Part shown: positions 47,057 through 58,355 of the stretch, one piece after another
Layout of the letters: every line of letters begins with the position of its first letter
How positions within the stretch are numbered: the stretch's first letter is position 1
NCBI GenBank assembly: GCA_910574455.1
Contig: CAJSYZ010000004.1
Coordinates: 62,001 to 126,000, forward strand
Direction of reading: 5' to 3'
DNA length: 64,000 nucleotides
From: Trichaptum fuscoviolaceum
Lineage: Eukaryota; Basidiomycota; Agaricomycetes; Hymenochaetales; Trichaptaceae
The notes under the pieces: model-generated
What the model was told of the DNA's origin: nothing
Database searches by the model: none
The model's input: only the letters and a program-made list of their open reading frames with translations
Program-made: the position numbers and the translations under genes

Positions 47057-49051
47057 CTAAATATGAGGGAAGAATTCGACCCAGTCAACGGTATCAAGTG
47101 CGGAAGGAGGAAGGGAACGAAGTGATGTTATAGCGAGAACAAGAAGGGTGATACGGGATACTGGGTAGATGAAGGGAACCAAACAACACAATACTACACC
47201 TACCAACCCCAAAAGGCCAGCAACAAATTCCCAAAATCCTTCCATTTCTCCCACCATAGATTCATGACAGAGAACGACCTGAAGTGTCATAGCACAAGTT
47301 CCAACGACTCCCAAAGACGCAGTTCTCCACAGAATCTGCTCAGCGTGCGACGGAAAGCTGAAATGCCACGCGAGACAGTGGACTGCTCCAAATAGTGCAC
47401 CTGCGATGGCGGAAGTGCTGAGTAGTGGCTTGACACCTACTTCCTCGCTGTAGAACATCATTGAGAATATCGTCTCCTCTGTCTCAACGTGCAAACCGCC
47501 AACTTCATCAAAAACTCCCTCAGAAATCGAACCTTCAACACCTGATTTCAAGATTCTTGCTATGGGAATCATAAACACTACATCAATGATGTAGATCAAA
47601 CAGAAAAATAGAACGAAAGCGGCTTTAATTGTGGATTTAACACTGTGGGCCAGCATTAATGCATATTTCTGGTTCAGATAAATCAGATTGTGCCCTTATG
47701 ATGTAGAAAGAAAAGCGGGATGCCCGTTACCTTTATGAAATTCTCGACTTTGCGCGGAGGCTCATCGTCCACCGCGAGAGGCATCTCGCCTCCATTGGCT
47801 GTCGTTGTTGGCTTCCTGATCCTCAACAGTAAACTTCTCGAGAACATAGACGTTAATAGATGAGGGAGAGTCTTGACGCGTTCCACAAATCTCAGGAGAA
47901 TAGAGATGAGTAGGAATGGCAAGGAGACGATGAAATGACATGCAACGTCTAAGAGCACCCTAGTCCACGTAGCCAAAGACGCCCAGAGATGCTTTCGAAT
48001 GTCAAATTCCTGATCAGAGAAACTCCACGCGACATCCTCGGTCCTCTTCGCCAGCAGCTCCTCCGCACTTTTGGTCCGAACGACCGCCGGGAACCGCACA
48101 TCACGAGGCTTGCTCCACCAGAAGATGTACATGACGCTGTTCAGTCCAGCGAGAGCGGCCGTGGTGAGTTCGAGCTCGGTAATTGCTAAGCCCTGCACTG
48201 CGCGTGTAATGATTTGGACGATGAACCATGTGAGCTGTAAGAGGGCGATCCCCTTGGAAAGCGCGTCGCCTTTACTCTTGTCGTTGATCTCGTCCTCGGT
48301 GATGCTCGGAAGATGGATGAGGTTCTTGGAGAGAAGCTGTTTGAGAGTATCGATGGTAAGGACACCTTCCCATATGTCATCCGTAAGTTCAGCCCCCGGG
48401 GAATAATCGGTGGTCCAAGACCCTTCTGATGACTCGTGCCGATAGTGAGATTGCTCGGAAATGAGAGCCAATTCATCACAGTGTCGCTTCAATTTGTAAT
48501 TGTATTTGTATAATAGTGATCCCATCTCACGCCGAGTTGCGCTGACTCTAAAGCCACCCATCTGTAAGAGATGGCCGTGTGTCGTAGTCCAAGGATCCGG
48601 CGTCAACTTCTCTACAGTTCAGTTAGAATTTCATTGAGTGGTTACTGTAGATGTGCGTACGTGAATTCGGGAATATTTCCTTAATAGCGTCATTAACAGC
48701 TTCCCTGATCATCACTGCACCCCTCCATTGTTTGAACGCCCACATGATCATGAACTCCGGCGCGAGGATCGAGAAGAACATGAGGAAGACACGCCGAACT
48801 CGTAGTGTCCATTCGCCCTCTCCTTTGAACGGCACATTGGGATGCACCGATACCCAAGTGCACGCGAACGTCGTTGCGAGACAGCTCCACAGAATATCAA
48901 GAACCGAGCGACCTTGACATCCATGGGAAGCGTCATCGCGAGCAAAGATAGACGATTCAAACACAGCAAATGTCGGGGATGGCGCGGGAAGTGGGACAGC
49001 CTGGGTGCCGTAGCGCTTGAGAAGAAACGTGGCGGTGAGGAGGAGGAGCAT
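47057..49051 (-). CDS. Large multi-span membrane protein, copy 3 of 3 (unknown function)
   Basis: Three exons on the minus strand. Start MLLLLTATFLLKRYGTQ, then SVHPNVPFKGEGEW, FSILAPEFMIMWAFKQW, SKGDALSKGIALLQLTW, TELELTTAALAGLN, GALFGAVHCLAWHFSFPSHA and an end in SALDTVDWVEFFPHI. It resembles copy 1 (21555) more than copy 2: the hydrophilic region and the exon before intron 2 (GGEMPLAVDD, PRKVEN) are retained. An in-frame ATG at 49117 would add 22 residues, but a TATA-like box overlaps it, so 49051 is preferred. Confidence 0.8.
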
Positions 49052-49115
49052 GACGGACACCAGTTGGTTGAGCAGATGGAGAAGGATGGGCACAACAGTG
49101 GCTGGGTAAAGGCTC

Positions 49116-49122
49116 ATATATA
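49116..49122 (-). promoter_or_regulatory. TATA-like box of large membrane-protein copy 3
   Basis: ATATATA (TATATAT on the minus strand) lies 65 bp upstream of the preferred ATG and overlaps the alternative one. This argues the longer start is not in the mRNA. Confidence 0.4.
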
Positions 49123-49576
49123 CTAGGAGGTGAGCGAATCGCCTATCGTGTCACGTGTGTATGGGATGCAGTGCACATCGACTGATCACTCAGGCTGGTG
49201 TGCTGTGCAAAATGAATTGAATGTCAAATCAAGACACTAAATGGCAACACAATTGTGTGTGTGAGAGAGGAAGAAAGGCGTGGCTGTGCCAGTGCCAGTG
49301 TCAGACGAGACAACAAATACAAGCAGTTAGTGGCTGTGAGTTCCTCACAGCAGAGCCCGCTACCCGTCGATGGGCGTGAAGTTATTGTAAGAGAAAGAAA
49401 CGAAAATCATTTTTACATACAGAAGTCTATTACTATCTATACATTTGAATCCTTCGCCAACTTCGACTGCCCGAGAAGGTGGCATGTAAAGTAGATGTCA
49501 CCCTCAGCAACCGACACAGGTCTATGACTGTCAGTGACAAGCAAAAAGTCTGAAATTTTTCATTCAACAAAATTCA
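49123..49576. other. Intergenic
   Basis: Upstream region of copy 3, with short GTGCCAGTGCCAGTG-type repetition near 49285. No gene. Confidence 0.4.
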
Positions 49577-50660
49577 AACTTTTGAGGTCCGTTCCCTATT
49601 AGTGTCAAGACGACTTCGGTCGTCTCGGCCTCGAAACCTGAGGCAACGAGAGCACGGAGGACATCGGCCGCAGTTTGTCGCCACGTGGTTCCCTCCACAG
49701 TCAACCCACCAATGGATGAAGAGGACGCCGCGAAAGAAAGGTCGACTCGGACATACTCCAAAGGATTGTCCTCAAATTGCTCTACTATGTGTTCTGCAGG
49801 TCAAGATAATATCAGGAAAAAGATGAGCGCGATGAAAGAAGAAGTCTGCGCACCTCGTAATGTGACATTGGGGACAACTACGCCTTTGATCACAACCTTG
49901 ATCATCTCCCTCTCCGCAAAATGTTGCTTTGTAGTTTCCTGATCGGATGACCATGCTGAGGAAGCGTAGTCCCTGACTGACCAGTCTGACATGTGCGAAT
50001 CCAGATCTCTGACCTCCACCGAGAGCCCCCACAGCGCCGTGACAAATGCCGTAAGCATGTACTCGAGGTCCCAAGCAAGGAACTTGGTGCGCACTTTCTG
50101 CTCAGCGCCAAAGAAAGCGGAGTGCGAGTCTTAAAAAAAGTGGGAGGAAGATCCTGGAACATCAAGTCGTATAAAATTGACAGAAGCACGACCTGAGCCT
50201 GCGGCATCGCTTCAGTTCCCAATCCATTCAGAAGATTGGTGGCGGTGTGTTCGAAGATTTGGAGGAAGGTGCCCGAGAAGCAGTGCAAAATGAAGTTGGT
50301 TGTCGTGTAGAGCGAGTCCGAGTGTATTTCAGAACGCCAAAGCGCGAAGATCGAATGGGCAGTTCTGAAAACTGAGACGTTTGTTGGATAATTTGCAGCG
50401 TCGGGCGAGTCGAGCTGATCGATGAGATCTGGCCACTGCTCGGGGAAATCGTACTTTGCGACAATGGGCACGGCCACCGCAACCTGCGCTCGTAATGTCT
50501 TGTACACTGGACTCAAAAGCGCGATCATTGCAGGGAGCAGCTGACCCTTCAGCTGCGTCTTCTCTGCGTCCACCAGAGGCGAGTCTTCATACTCCCATCG
50601 CCGTTTGATTGTGTTCTTGAGATAGACACTGGCTACGAGCCACACCGAACGGTCTTGGGA
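49577..50660 (-). pseudogene. Broken CSE1/CAS-type exportin (importin-alpha re-exporter)
   Basis: The minus strand reads like the N-terminal 400 residues of the karyopherin that exports importin alpha: ASVYLKNTIKRRW, AKYDFPEQWPDLIDQL, RTAHSIFALWRSEIHSDSLY, then WDLEYMLTAFVTALWG, MIKVVIKGVVVPNVTLRGAE-type sequence and EYVRVDLS with WRQTAADVLRALV. A one-base change at a T run (near 50131) after LPPTF breaks the frame; the first residues of the karyopherin and all of the HEAT-repeat body after LIGNGPQKFEF are missing. CSE1 is essential in yeast, so a functional copy is expected elsewhere in the genome. Confidence 0.75.
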
Positions 50661-50810
50661 GACATTGAGTATGGCTGAAGGAGGAGAGCAAAGAAAGCGG
50701 AATGTGAGTCTTCAAAGGTGGGCGGCAGATCGTGGCAGGTCAAGTCGTAGAAGTTATCGACGATTGGCAGATTCAAGTTGGTCTCGCGTACTACATCAGG
50801 GAAACTACTT
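50661..50810 (-). pseudogene. Second copy of one exportin segment, fused upstream
   Basis: Reads NLNLPIVDNFYDLTCHDL then PPTFEDSHSAFFALL, the same segment that occurs frameshifted near 50125-50200 within the adjacent pseudogene. Here the frame is correct (TFEDSH), so the two come from different exportin copies. It directly precedes the ASVYLKN exon. Confidence 0.65.
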
Positions 50811-51191
50811 TCTGCTGAAAGTGACTTAAGCGTTACTTAAACGTCCTGAGTGACTTGAAGTCTGAATAAGGCAAACCGCACTTATTCATGCATGTCCTCC
50901 CATTATTCAGGACCAGTTGGCTGAAATAAGGACGAGTTGGCTGAATCAGTGCTCTAAGTGTTTCAGGCAATCTGCACCCCAGTGCTCCAGTGCTTCAGTG
51001 CTTCATCCTTTAATTACAGCAGGAGACAAGTGTTGTAAGACAAACTGCAGTGCTCAAGAGTTCAAGTGCATAAGAACGATCCAAGTATTTCATTGCATCA
51101 GAAGTAATATAAGACAACGGTAAGTAGCTATCAGTGCCTCAGCGTTCAAGTCCATCAGTCATTTACACAAGACTAAGCATAGCAGTCACTA
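50811..51191. other. Intergenic with short word repetition
   Basis: Runs of GTGCTTCAGTGCTTCA-like sequence near 50975-51010; no gene seen. Confidence 0.4.
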
Positions 51192-52096
51192 TCATGGAAC
51201 CCGCCACGACACGATTCTGAACCACTGCCACGGGCAGTGGCAGGCCCATTTCGCTACCGTGCCTTCAATTCTGCATGTTCTTTGGCGTGCCAGTAGAAAC
51301 GAAGGCTGCTCTGCGAGTCGATGGTAATAAGTTATTGAGCGCACGGACAGAGACGAAACGAAGAGGCTCACCAGTGAACGATTTGCCCTTAGAAGATCTA
51401 CGCAGTCCGTGGCCGAATCCCATTTTGAAGCGTCGTCCTCCTCATTATCGCCATCTCCGCCTGGATCCTTCTCCTCGCCCTCGTCCTCAATCTTGTCAGC
51501 GCCCTCGTACCCGCTCTCACTCAGGTCGTCATCTCCTTTAGCATCGGCATCCTCGTCCTCTGCATCACCTTCAACATCGCTTCTATGCTCAGCTCCTTCA
51601 CGCTCGTCGCCCTTATCATCGCTCCCGTCTTCCCAATTACCAGCGCCTTCGTCATACGCTTTCTCGCAGGTCGAATCCGGACCTGCAACATCAAAATATA
51701 AGGAAAAGTCCCTGCCAGTGATACCCGATCCAACAAGTTCGGTGTTCTTTCCAGCATCGATATCGTTACTGGCATCGTAAGCTAGGAGGTGGGATCGAAC
51801 CTTTTCCCAGTTTGATTCAGTGAAGAAAGAGGGATTCGACAACAAGTTAACGTAGTCGTCCGTATGAGGCTGCCACAGAGCGCTAGTGAAATACCACTCA
51901 GCGCCACCAAGCTCTTCTTTGATATTTTGCAACCGAGCCACCTGTTTATCAATGGCAACCTTGACCTATCCATGAGGAGATCAGCGAATAAAGCCACTAT
52001 AAGTTCTGAAAAAATAGATACCGCTGTTGCCGCAAGGGCGAGGGCACCGATAGGCTTTCCTATGGTGTTTTTGTCCAGTACTTTATGCCGACCCAT
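51192..52096 (-). CDS. Acidic-tailed unknown protein, start abutting an LTR
   Basis: Exon 1 from ATG 52096 encodes MGRHKVLDKNTIGKPIGALA plus LAATA. A 55 bp intron follows, and exon 2 continues VKVAIDKQVARLQNIKEELG, WYFTSALW, FFTESNWEKVRSHLLAY, then a long Glu/Asp-rich stretch. A possible second intron near 51380-51285 gives a short last exon. The KPIGALALA..AV and ESNW pattern recalls the C-terminal part of a basidiomycete family with a DUF6532-like region (from memory). If so, the gene has lost its N-terminal part: the start codon touches the boundary of the retrotransposon LTR at 52097. Either the LTR supplies the promoter, or this is a 5'-truncated relic. Confidence 0.5.
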
Positions 52097-52926
52097 TGTT
52101 ACGACCGTCGGGAATTGTAGCGGGAAACAGTTTCGGGAAACTGGAATTCGCGACAAGAACCCGCGTTCGGGAATCTGGATTCGCGACTGGGAACGAGCGT
52201 GGGAATTCGGGCGGGAAACGCGCGGGATTCTATCTAGGCGCGTCGCGGGATTCTCAAGGCCAGCTAGGACTCTTCACTGCTTTGAACGTCAAGTAAGCGG
52301 ATCCCTAAGGAAGCACTCCACAAGTAAGTATTGCGCAACTAACTACACAGGAGAAAAGAGAGAGATCGCACCTAAGGAAGCACTCCACAAGAGGTCAAAA
52401 GTGGGGTGCTCCTTACGATGCCTACAGCTATTTATCTACTTCGTAAAGACTGTATAGTTAATCTACGCTAAGTGTCCTTGCGCAATGCGCACCTATCTAC
52501 TACAAACGATACATGCTACGACCGCACTGCTAGGCATGTCTATCCCGTCTCTCCAGATGGCTACGGCCTGTCCGTGGACGTCAGCGTCCGGTCCGGGGCC
52601 GCGACTAGCCAGACTAGGTATGCCAGACTGTTGCAGGTCGTCACCTTGAGGTACTAACGGATTAATGAGCGTATGTTGATAAGTGAATGTACGTGTGCCG
52701 TGGCGGGTCGTCGTAAATGAATGTGTGTATGCGTGCATGGTGGTCGGGACGGTGGTGCGGGATAGGTCACGTGAGCGGGGGATCTTGCGGGGGATCGTGC
52801 GAGTCGGGAAAGGGGTTTCGCGCGGGGAATCCAATGGCGGGATTCTCCCCGCGGGATTGTCTGCTCATGTCGGGATCCTTGGCGGGAAAGTGCGGGAAAT
52901 GAGAAAAGGGGCCTGGGATCTCGACA
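52097..52926 (-). repeat. 3' LTR of the chromovirus
   Basis: Read on the plus strand the LTR begins TGTTACGA and ends CTCGACA, that is TG...CA. Its inner boundary follows the polypurine tract, and its outer boundary touches the ATG of the gene at 52096. It is GC-rich near the inner end with many GGGAAT/CGGGATT words. The second LTR needed to confirm the length (830 bp) is outside the window. Confidence 0.7.
52304..52391. repeat. Direct repeat inside the LTR
   Basis: A 21-base unit containing GGAAGCACTCCACAAG occurs at 52304-52324 and again, identical, at 52371-52391. LTR internal repeats of this kind are often promoter or terminator parts; role unknown here. Confidence 0.7.
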
Positions 52927-54587
52927 TTACCCCCCTCCAAAGGCGCAACTCCGGGGCGCCAAGCTTGAATCTTGCTCAGGTCGCAGAGCTCGATAGCGTT
53001 GACTTCTCGAGGGGCGTCCGGGTGTTTTCGATAGAAACTGCGAATTTTAGCCTTTGCATTACCCATATCCTTTGCGGGAATCCATGTATCTTCCGCGCTC
53101 GAATATCCCTTCCATCGTACCAAATATTCAAACCTCCGTCTAAACCGTCTAGCGTCCAGTACCTCTTCCACCTCGTATTCCAGATCTCCTTCTACTTCGA
53201 CTGGGGGCGGCGGGGGTTGCGTTCGACCGGGAATGTCGTCTTCGTGGTATGGCGAGAGCAGCGATACGTGAAATACGGGATGAATCTTCAGCGACGCGGG
53301 GAGTTCGAGTTCGTAGGTGAGGTCACTTAGCTTTGCCTTCACTTTATACGGCCCTAGTCGTTTCGGTAATAATTTGCGCGCTCCCGGTCGCCGAACGTTC
53401 GTCGCCTCGAGCCATACTTTATCCCCGACTGCGTACTGCGGGGCCTCGTTCCTGGCCTGATCGTAGTGCTGCTTCATGCGCTCTGCCGCAACCTCCAAAG
53501 CCGCTCTTGCCTCTTCCTGTGCCTGCTGAAGCTCCTGTAGTCGTGCGTCCGCGGCGGGGACCGTGGATAGGCCGTCGCTCGGGGCAATCGTGAATTCGGG
53601 ATTGTAGCCGTAGACAAGCGCGAACGGAGATTGTCGTGTTGCCGCGTGCGCTTTCGTGTTGTGCGCGAACTCTGCCATGGGGAGTAATCCGGCCCAGTTT
53701 TCTTGTCGTGTATCTATGAAAGCCCGTAAATACTGTTCCAGCTCTTGGTTTACCCTTTCGGTTTGCCCATCCGTCTGCGGGTGATACGCAGTCGACGTGG
53801 TACCCTTGATACCGAGTCGGGAAAAGAGGGCCTTCATGAACTGCGCGACAAACTGTGGTCCGCGGTCGGATATGATCTGGCGGGGGGTTCCGTGCAGCTT
53901 CCAGACGTGCTGCAGGAATAGTTCCGCAGTTTCCGGTGCATCGATGTCAGACGTGGTCGGGATAAAATGCGCTTGCTTGGTGAGACGGTCGACCACCACG
54001 AAAATTGCGTCGTAATCCTCAGATCGGGGGGAGCTGGGTGATGAAATCGCACGAAATCGCCTGCCAGGGGCCCTGCGGGATTTCGTTCGGTTGCAGGAGT
54101 CCTACCGGGCGTTGGGATCGGTTCTTCGTGCGTGCGCAGGTATCGCATCCCGAAACGTATCGTTCTACGAAGTTAGACATCCCGGGCCACCAGTAGTTGC
54201 GGCTTACCATCTCAAACGTTTTCCAACGTCCAGGATGTCCGGCGGGGAGACTGTCGTGGTAAGTCTTCACCACATCCCGGCGAATGGTCTCGTCTTTCGG
54301 GACGTAAACCTTACCCTGGTACAGGATGAGGCCTTCCTCGGTGCTCCAGTCCTCAAGTTCCTTGGTCAGGACTCGAGGCGCCTTGGACTTGACCAGCTCG
54401 ATCGCGTCCACCAGTTCGTCTTCATATTGATCTGACTTACGAATGCGTCGTAGGAGGGCCTGATCCCCGTGTACCTGCGTCATTCCCCGACGAATTGCCT
54501 TTAGTCGAAACATTTCGGGGGTCAAGAGGGTCCGTCCCGTGTTGTCTTCGCCTTCGGGTTGAAGATCGACGCGTCGTGACATGGCGT
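52767..54587 (-). pseudogene. Integrase and chromodomain part of pol (frameshifted)
   Basis: From the right: SRRVDLQPEGEDN, then the HHCC zinc-binding part (HDSLPAGHPGRWKTF, CDTCARTKN), then the catalytic core with VDRLTKQAHF, SDRGPQFVAQF and a Glu in NQELEQYL (DDE set). The core is followed by the GPY-type segment GPYKVKAKLSD and a chromodomain (FEYLVRWKGYSSAEDTWIPA). One extra base in a C6 run near 54025-54031 shifts the frame between QLPP and SEDYDAIF; a sequencing error in the homopolymer is possible. The frame reads on through the polypurine tract about 53 codons into the LTR. Confidence 0.85.
52927..52938 (-). promoter_or_regulatory. Polypurine tract (plus-strand primer)
   Basis: GGAGGGGGG followed by TAA on the minus strand, directly before the LTR start TGTCGAG. 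This is the expected site for priming of second-strand DNA synthesis. Confidence 0.7.
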
Positions 54588-54593
54588 GAGCCG

Positions 54594-54659
54594 TACCAAC
54601 TAATAATCTAATAGATTTGCGGTAATTATCGCAACCCGATTGTATAGTTATCGCGGTAA
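54594..54659 (+). repeat. Left terminal inverted repeat of the Pack-type element
   Basis: Pairs with 58285-58350 on the other strand, about 85-90 percent identical by eye, with palindromic GCGGTAATTATCGC-like words that could be transposase sites. Confidence 0.8.
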
Positions 54660-55561
54660 GGGAAGCATAGCTTTTTTGCGCTGCGCGGCAGATTAATGCC
54701 GGGGTGCCGCCTTCCGGCGCCTCGCGGCAGCTTCCCCGCGTCAGGGACCAGGCTGAATTCGGTAATACAGCCTGGTTTCAATCTCTGGCGCATTTGCAAT
54801 GCGATAATTCCGTAACCGGGGCCTGGCCCCTCGTAATTTGATATAAAATAGCTTCGAGCTAGTTCTATAGGTAAATCTTTTTAATTTGCAAAATGACGTC
54901 GCCGTTAATTTACAATTAATGTTGCGACACTGCGCAAAGGTAAGCGCCGGCGCTTACAACGGTGTCGTGCGCGCGCGTCGACCTTGTCCTTTTCTCCCAC
55001 TTTCACGACGACTACGTCGTTTGCCTCTTCTCAACTCTTGCTTCTCTCAAATGTCGTTCTACAACTTGTGTGCTGGATGGATTCAAACGCAAATTTGGTG
55101 GTGCGAAGGAGCAGGAAGGCCGTAAATGTGGCAGGTGCGTCAGACTGGATCCTGCACTTCTTGCCGTTAAATCTAACCATCACACGTAGCTACAGTGTGA
55201 GTGACTGTATGGTGCGATCCTCACCCTCATCTTCATTGCAAGGCCCTCAAATATATCACAGGACACACCTCATGCCCGTCGTTCCTCCGCTCTCCCAAAT
55301 CCAAGTACAACAGGTGCAGCATCGGTCAACTTCCTCCCGGAAGTCGCTGCAAACACAACAATCGCAACAACTGAAGCACCGACAGCGACAATCGCCTCCG
55401 TCACCGCGCAATCCATTGGCAATATGTGTTCATCAGTCGTCCCAGGACGATCGCGATCTCCAGCACTAGTTGAGCGGCTCGGATTCCAAACAGCGGGTGC
55501 TGGACGATGATCGGCAATCTGGCTGCCAATATTGAGCGTGCTAATAGAGTAAAGCGGGCAG

Positions 55562-55891
55562 GGGCCGATCTGCTTGATGCTTGATGCAGGTCAAGCACGG
55601 CCCTGGTCGAACGACTCAAGACTGGGACAACCCCGCGCAAGAAGTCGTCGATCAACGCTGCTGTGGCTGCGCAGGAAAGGGAGAAGAAAGTATGTGCATC
55701 TCCCATGAATCCGTTCTACCAAATGCACCTTGACTCATTGTTTTCCATTTTATAGACTGTAAAACGAACAGATATCTATCAGAAGGGGTTTAAATGCCCT
55801 GGTAATGCGATGATAGTACTGCGGCATTCAGAAAGAGCCTTCGCGACTGCGCACGATCTTCGTGATCGGCGCTTCGCAAAGGCTAAAGCTA
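55562..55891 (+). other. Spliced-looking coding segment inside the Pack-type element
   Basis: KTGTTPRKKSSINAAVAAQE before a GTATGT donor (about 55690) joins, after TTTTATAG, to TVKRTDIYQKGFKCPGNAMI and VLRHSERAFATAHDLRDRR, ending at another GTATGT donor. Two exons with intact frame and good splice sites suggest another captured host gene fragment or part of a lost element gene. Not recognised. Confidence 0.4.
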
Positions 55892-57200
55892 GTATGTCTG
55901 TTCTCTCTTTCGTTATCTTCTAAATTATGTATATTATTATCTAAATACAATATCTAATGTATATACATTTGAAACACAAAAAAGCTGCGCGAAAAGAGTG
56001 AGAATTATGATTTATAGACGTTGTCGAAGGTGTCCTTCGACAGGTCTGTGTCCTCGAAGTCGTGTCCGGCGGTTCCCGGAGCATTTGTCCGAGGCATCGC
56101 CGGACACACTTTTCTCTCAAAATTAAAACACTCTTTCATACATGCTCCAGGCACATTATGCTAAGCAAAAGTGCCAATCTGACAGTAAATTATCATATTT
56201 ATTATTGTAGCATTTATGTGCTCTGATGTTGTGTAATTAGCACAATAATGCTAAAAAGTGCTGATCTAACAGTATTTATTCATTTGTATATTTTTGAGTG
56301 CATATGAGACTTCCATATTTTGTACAACAAATCTAGTCTACATTATGTAGAAGTCTAAAAAAGAATTGAGTGAATAGGTGGTGTGGAAGTGGTTGAACTC
56401 GAAAGTGGTGCTTCGAATGCATCACTTCGAGTGAAACTTGTGAACATGTGTTCGACTCTCGGACTGATTTGTTTACCTCACAACTGTTTCCTTAGTAACT
56501 TCCATTCTAACACCTGATTTTGCTTCATTATAGCTTCGGTAACTGCTATGTAGCATATCTGTATTTTTTAATCATCATTAATATAGTGAAACTCGCTGTA
56601 AATGTTGAATTTTGACTCAAAAGTGCTCAAAATGGCCAATTTTAGAGATTGTTTCATTTTTGTTGCCTTTTGTAAAGATTAATATGAGCCCCTAATTTTT
56701 CTAGAGCTTCTCTAATGTACATAGAGTTGTATTTAAAATATGCAAAGCGATCAAGGGAACTTAAGATAAAAGAGAAATCGGAGAATGTGAGCATTTGTGC
56801 ATGAATCATGCATTTCTATTGTAGTCTTGACCTTTTACCCCTTGTAACAAGTACTTTAGCCTCCCATTTTTTTGTGTACATAGTTTGGAGTATAATAAAT
56901 CTAATTATCCACTGTGCCTGAGATCAGTATGTCTACATTAAATTCAAAGCGTATGTTATTGATATGTTTGAGGCGGAAAAAAAGTCTGAGATATACCATA
57001 TATAGTAATTTCTCGTGATTCTCAGGGTCGTGGCGCGCTATCCGCACGCATCACGAACGTCGTCTTTCTCTCTTTCTTCACTCTTCCCTCTTCTTCACCC
57101 TCTCAGAGCTATGGACGACGGGCAAGAAGGCGTTTGCTTCGCGCAAACGCCGTCTTGCTTCTGCTTCCGCAGCCTCTCGCCTCTCGGGCGCGAGCTGTAC

Positions 57201-57479
57201 GCTCGCAAGCGCAGCTTTCGAGACCTCAAGTCTTACTCCTACCACCTCCGTAACTCTTTGAACGACGAGAAGCTCAAGGACAGGCTCAAGCCCGAGGACA
57301 AGGCCAAACTAGAGTCTGCCGTTATCAAGACAATTGTGTGGCTCGACGCGCTACAGGAAACATTTGAAGCCGAAGGAGCTCGAGAGCGTCGCGAACCCCA
57401 TCATACGCAGGCTCTACTCCGTTACGGGCGGTGCGCTATCTGGAAGCACTCGCGGCATCCACTTCAGGACATACAGATG
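57201..57479 (+). pseudogene. Captured C-terminal fragment of an HSP70 chaperone gene
   Basis: Reads LKSYSYHLRNSLNDEKLKDR, then LKPEDKAKLESAVIKTIVWL, then after a one-base frame change KELESVANPIIRRLYS-like sequence. This is the helical lid at the end of HSP70 proteins (compare the known pattern LExYxYxLRN, DKxKLxxAVxxxxxWLD, KELExVxNPIxxKLY). No ATPase domain or peptide-binding domain is present. It is a fragment held within the transposon, not a chaperone gene. Confidence 0.7.
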
Positions 57480-58284
57480 GTGAAGGGATGATGGGTAGAG
57501 AGGTTGAGAATGTGGTGAGGTGGTTGTGGTGCAATTGAGATAACCAGGAGCAGCATTGGCATGCTCGCTGGTGGCAGCAATCCAAGTATGTCTACATTTC
57601 ATTTGGTTCGTTTTTACAAAAAACTTGACTGATAGTGGCTCGCCTTTTTTCGCAGCTGCACCATATTCCATTGAGTCGTGCGTGAAAGGCGCTTGCAGCT
57701 CTCACCTCCCTTTACACACCCACCCCTTCGCCTTCCCTCTGCGCAATTCAAGTGCGCTACTACACACATTTCCGGACCCGCTCGACGGCGACGAAGACCA
57801 CCGCTGTGACGGACGCGGGCGACACTCGCGCACCCAAGACGAACGTGGTGGCTGGCGACGTTCCGACGGTAGGTTGTACCGCTTGTGCGCACGCGCGAGC
57901 GGTTTATTTATTTATTTCATTCACAACGAGATAAGTGTGGGGTGGGTCCACGCTGAGCTCGTCTTATCAGGCCGCATGCACGCCCTGAGCGCGCGGCGGT
58001 GAACGGGCAACGGTGCTGTCCCGTAACCGCCGCCGCCGCCGCACGCATGCGCATGTGCCGCCCGCTGTAATTTTTATTTGTATTGTAATGTAATTTGTAT
58101 TTATATATTAGCACGGCCTGGACCATCACTATGGTCCAGGCCTTGCAAATGAAATTAAATGCTTTTTTCAAATGAATAAGGGGCCCTGCTTTGCTGCCGG
58201 GCAAGGCCCTGACAAGGCTTCTTCGGCACGCATGGCTAGGGCAGAGCTGAAAGGCAGAGCGAGCTGCCAAAAGCCTGCCGAAGT

Positions 58285-58350
58285 TACCGCGGTAACTATA
58301 CAAACGGGTTGCGATAATTACCGTGATTCTATAAGATTATTAGCTGGTAC
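58285..58350 (-). repeat. Right terminal inverted repeat of the Pack-type element
   Basis: Partner of 54594-54659. Confidence 0.8.
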
Positions 58351-58355
58351 TGGTG

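Larger units (their letters stand above)
54588..58355. mobile_element. Non-autonomous TIR transposon (Pack type) with a captured HSP70 fragment
   Basis: Inserted into pol exactly between KPDA and SRRVD, the RNase H-integrase junction. Flanked by ATGGCGT on both sides (54581-54587 and 58356-58362), a 7 bp duplication, possibly 8 with one mismatch. Terminal inverted repeats of about 65 bp (54594-54659 and 58285-58350) share TACCARCTAATAATCT and GGTAATTATCGCAACCCG. No transposase was found. Inside lie an HSP70 fragment (57201-57479), spliced-looking coding segments, an AT-rich middle (55900-57000) and GC-rich ends. Carrying host gene pieces between TIRs is the hallmark of Pack-type elements. The duplication length suits hAT or KDZ rather than Mutator elements. 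Confidence 0.8.

Noticed and set aside
56380..56470. Possible tRNA-like fold with GTTCGACTC
   Set aside because: No matching A box or acceptor stem could be formed. The similarity to a B box is too short.
57015..57491. HSP70-like frame taken as a functional gene
   Set aside because: Only the C-terminal lid region is present, with a frameshift. The ATPase and substrate-binding domains are missing and it lies between transposon TIRs.
58027..58042. CCG triplet run
   Set aside because: Only about five units, within a GC-rich part of the Pack-type element. Too short to report as a microsatellite of interest.
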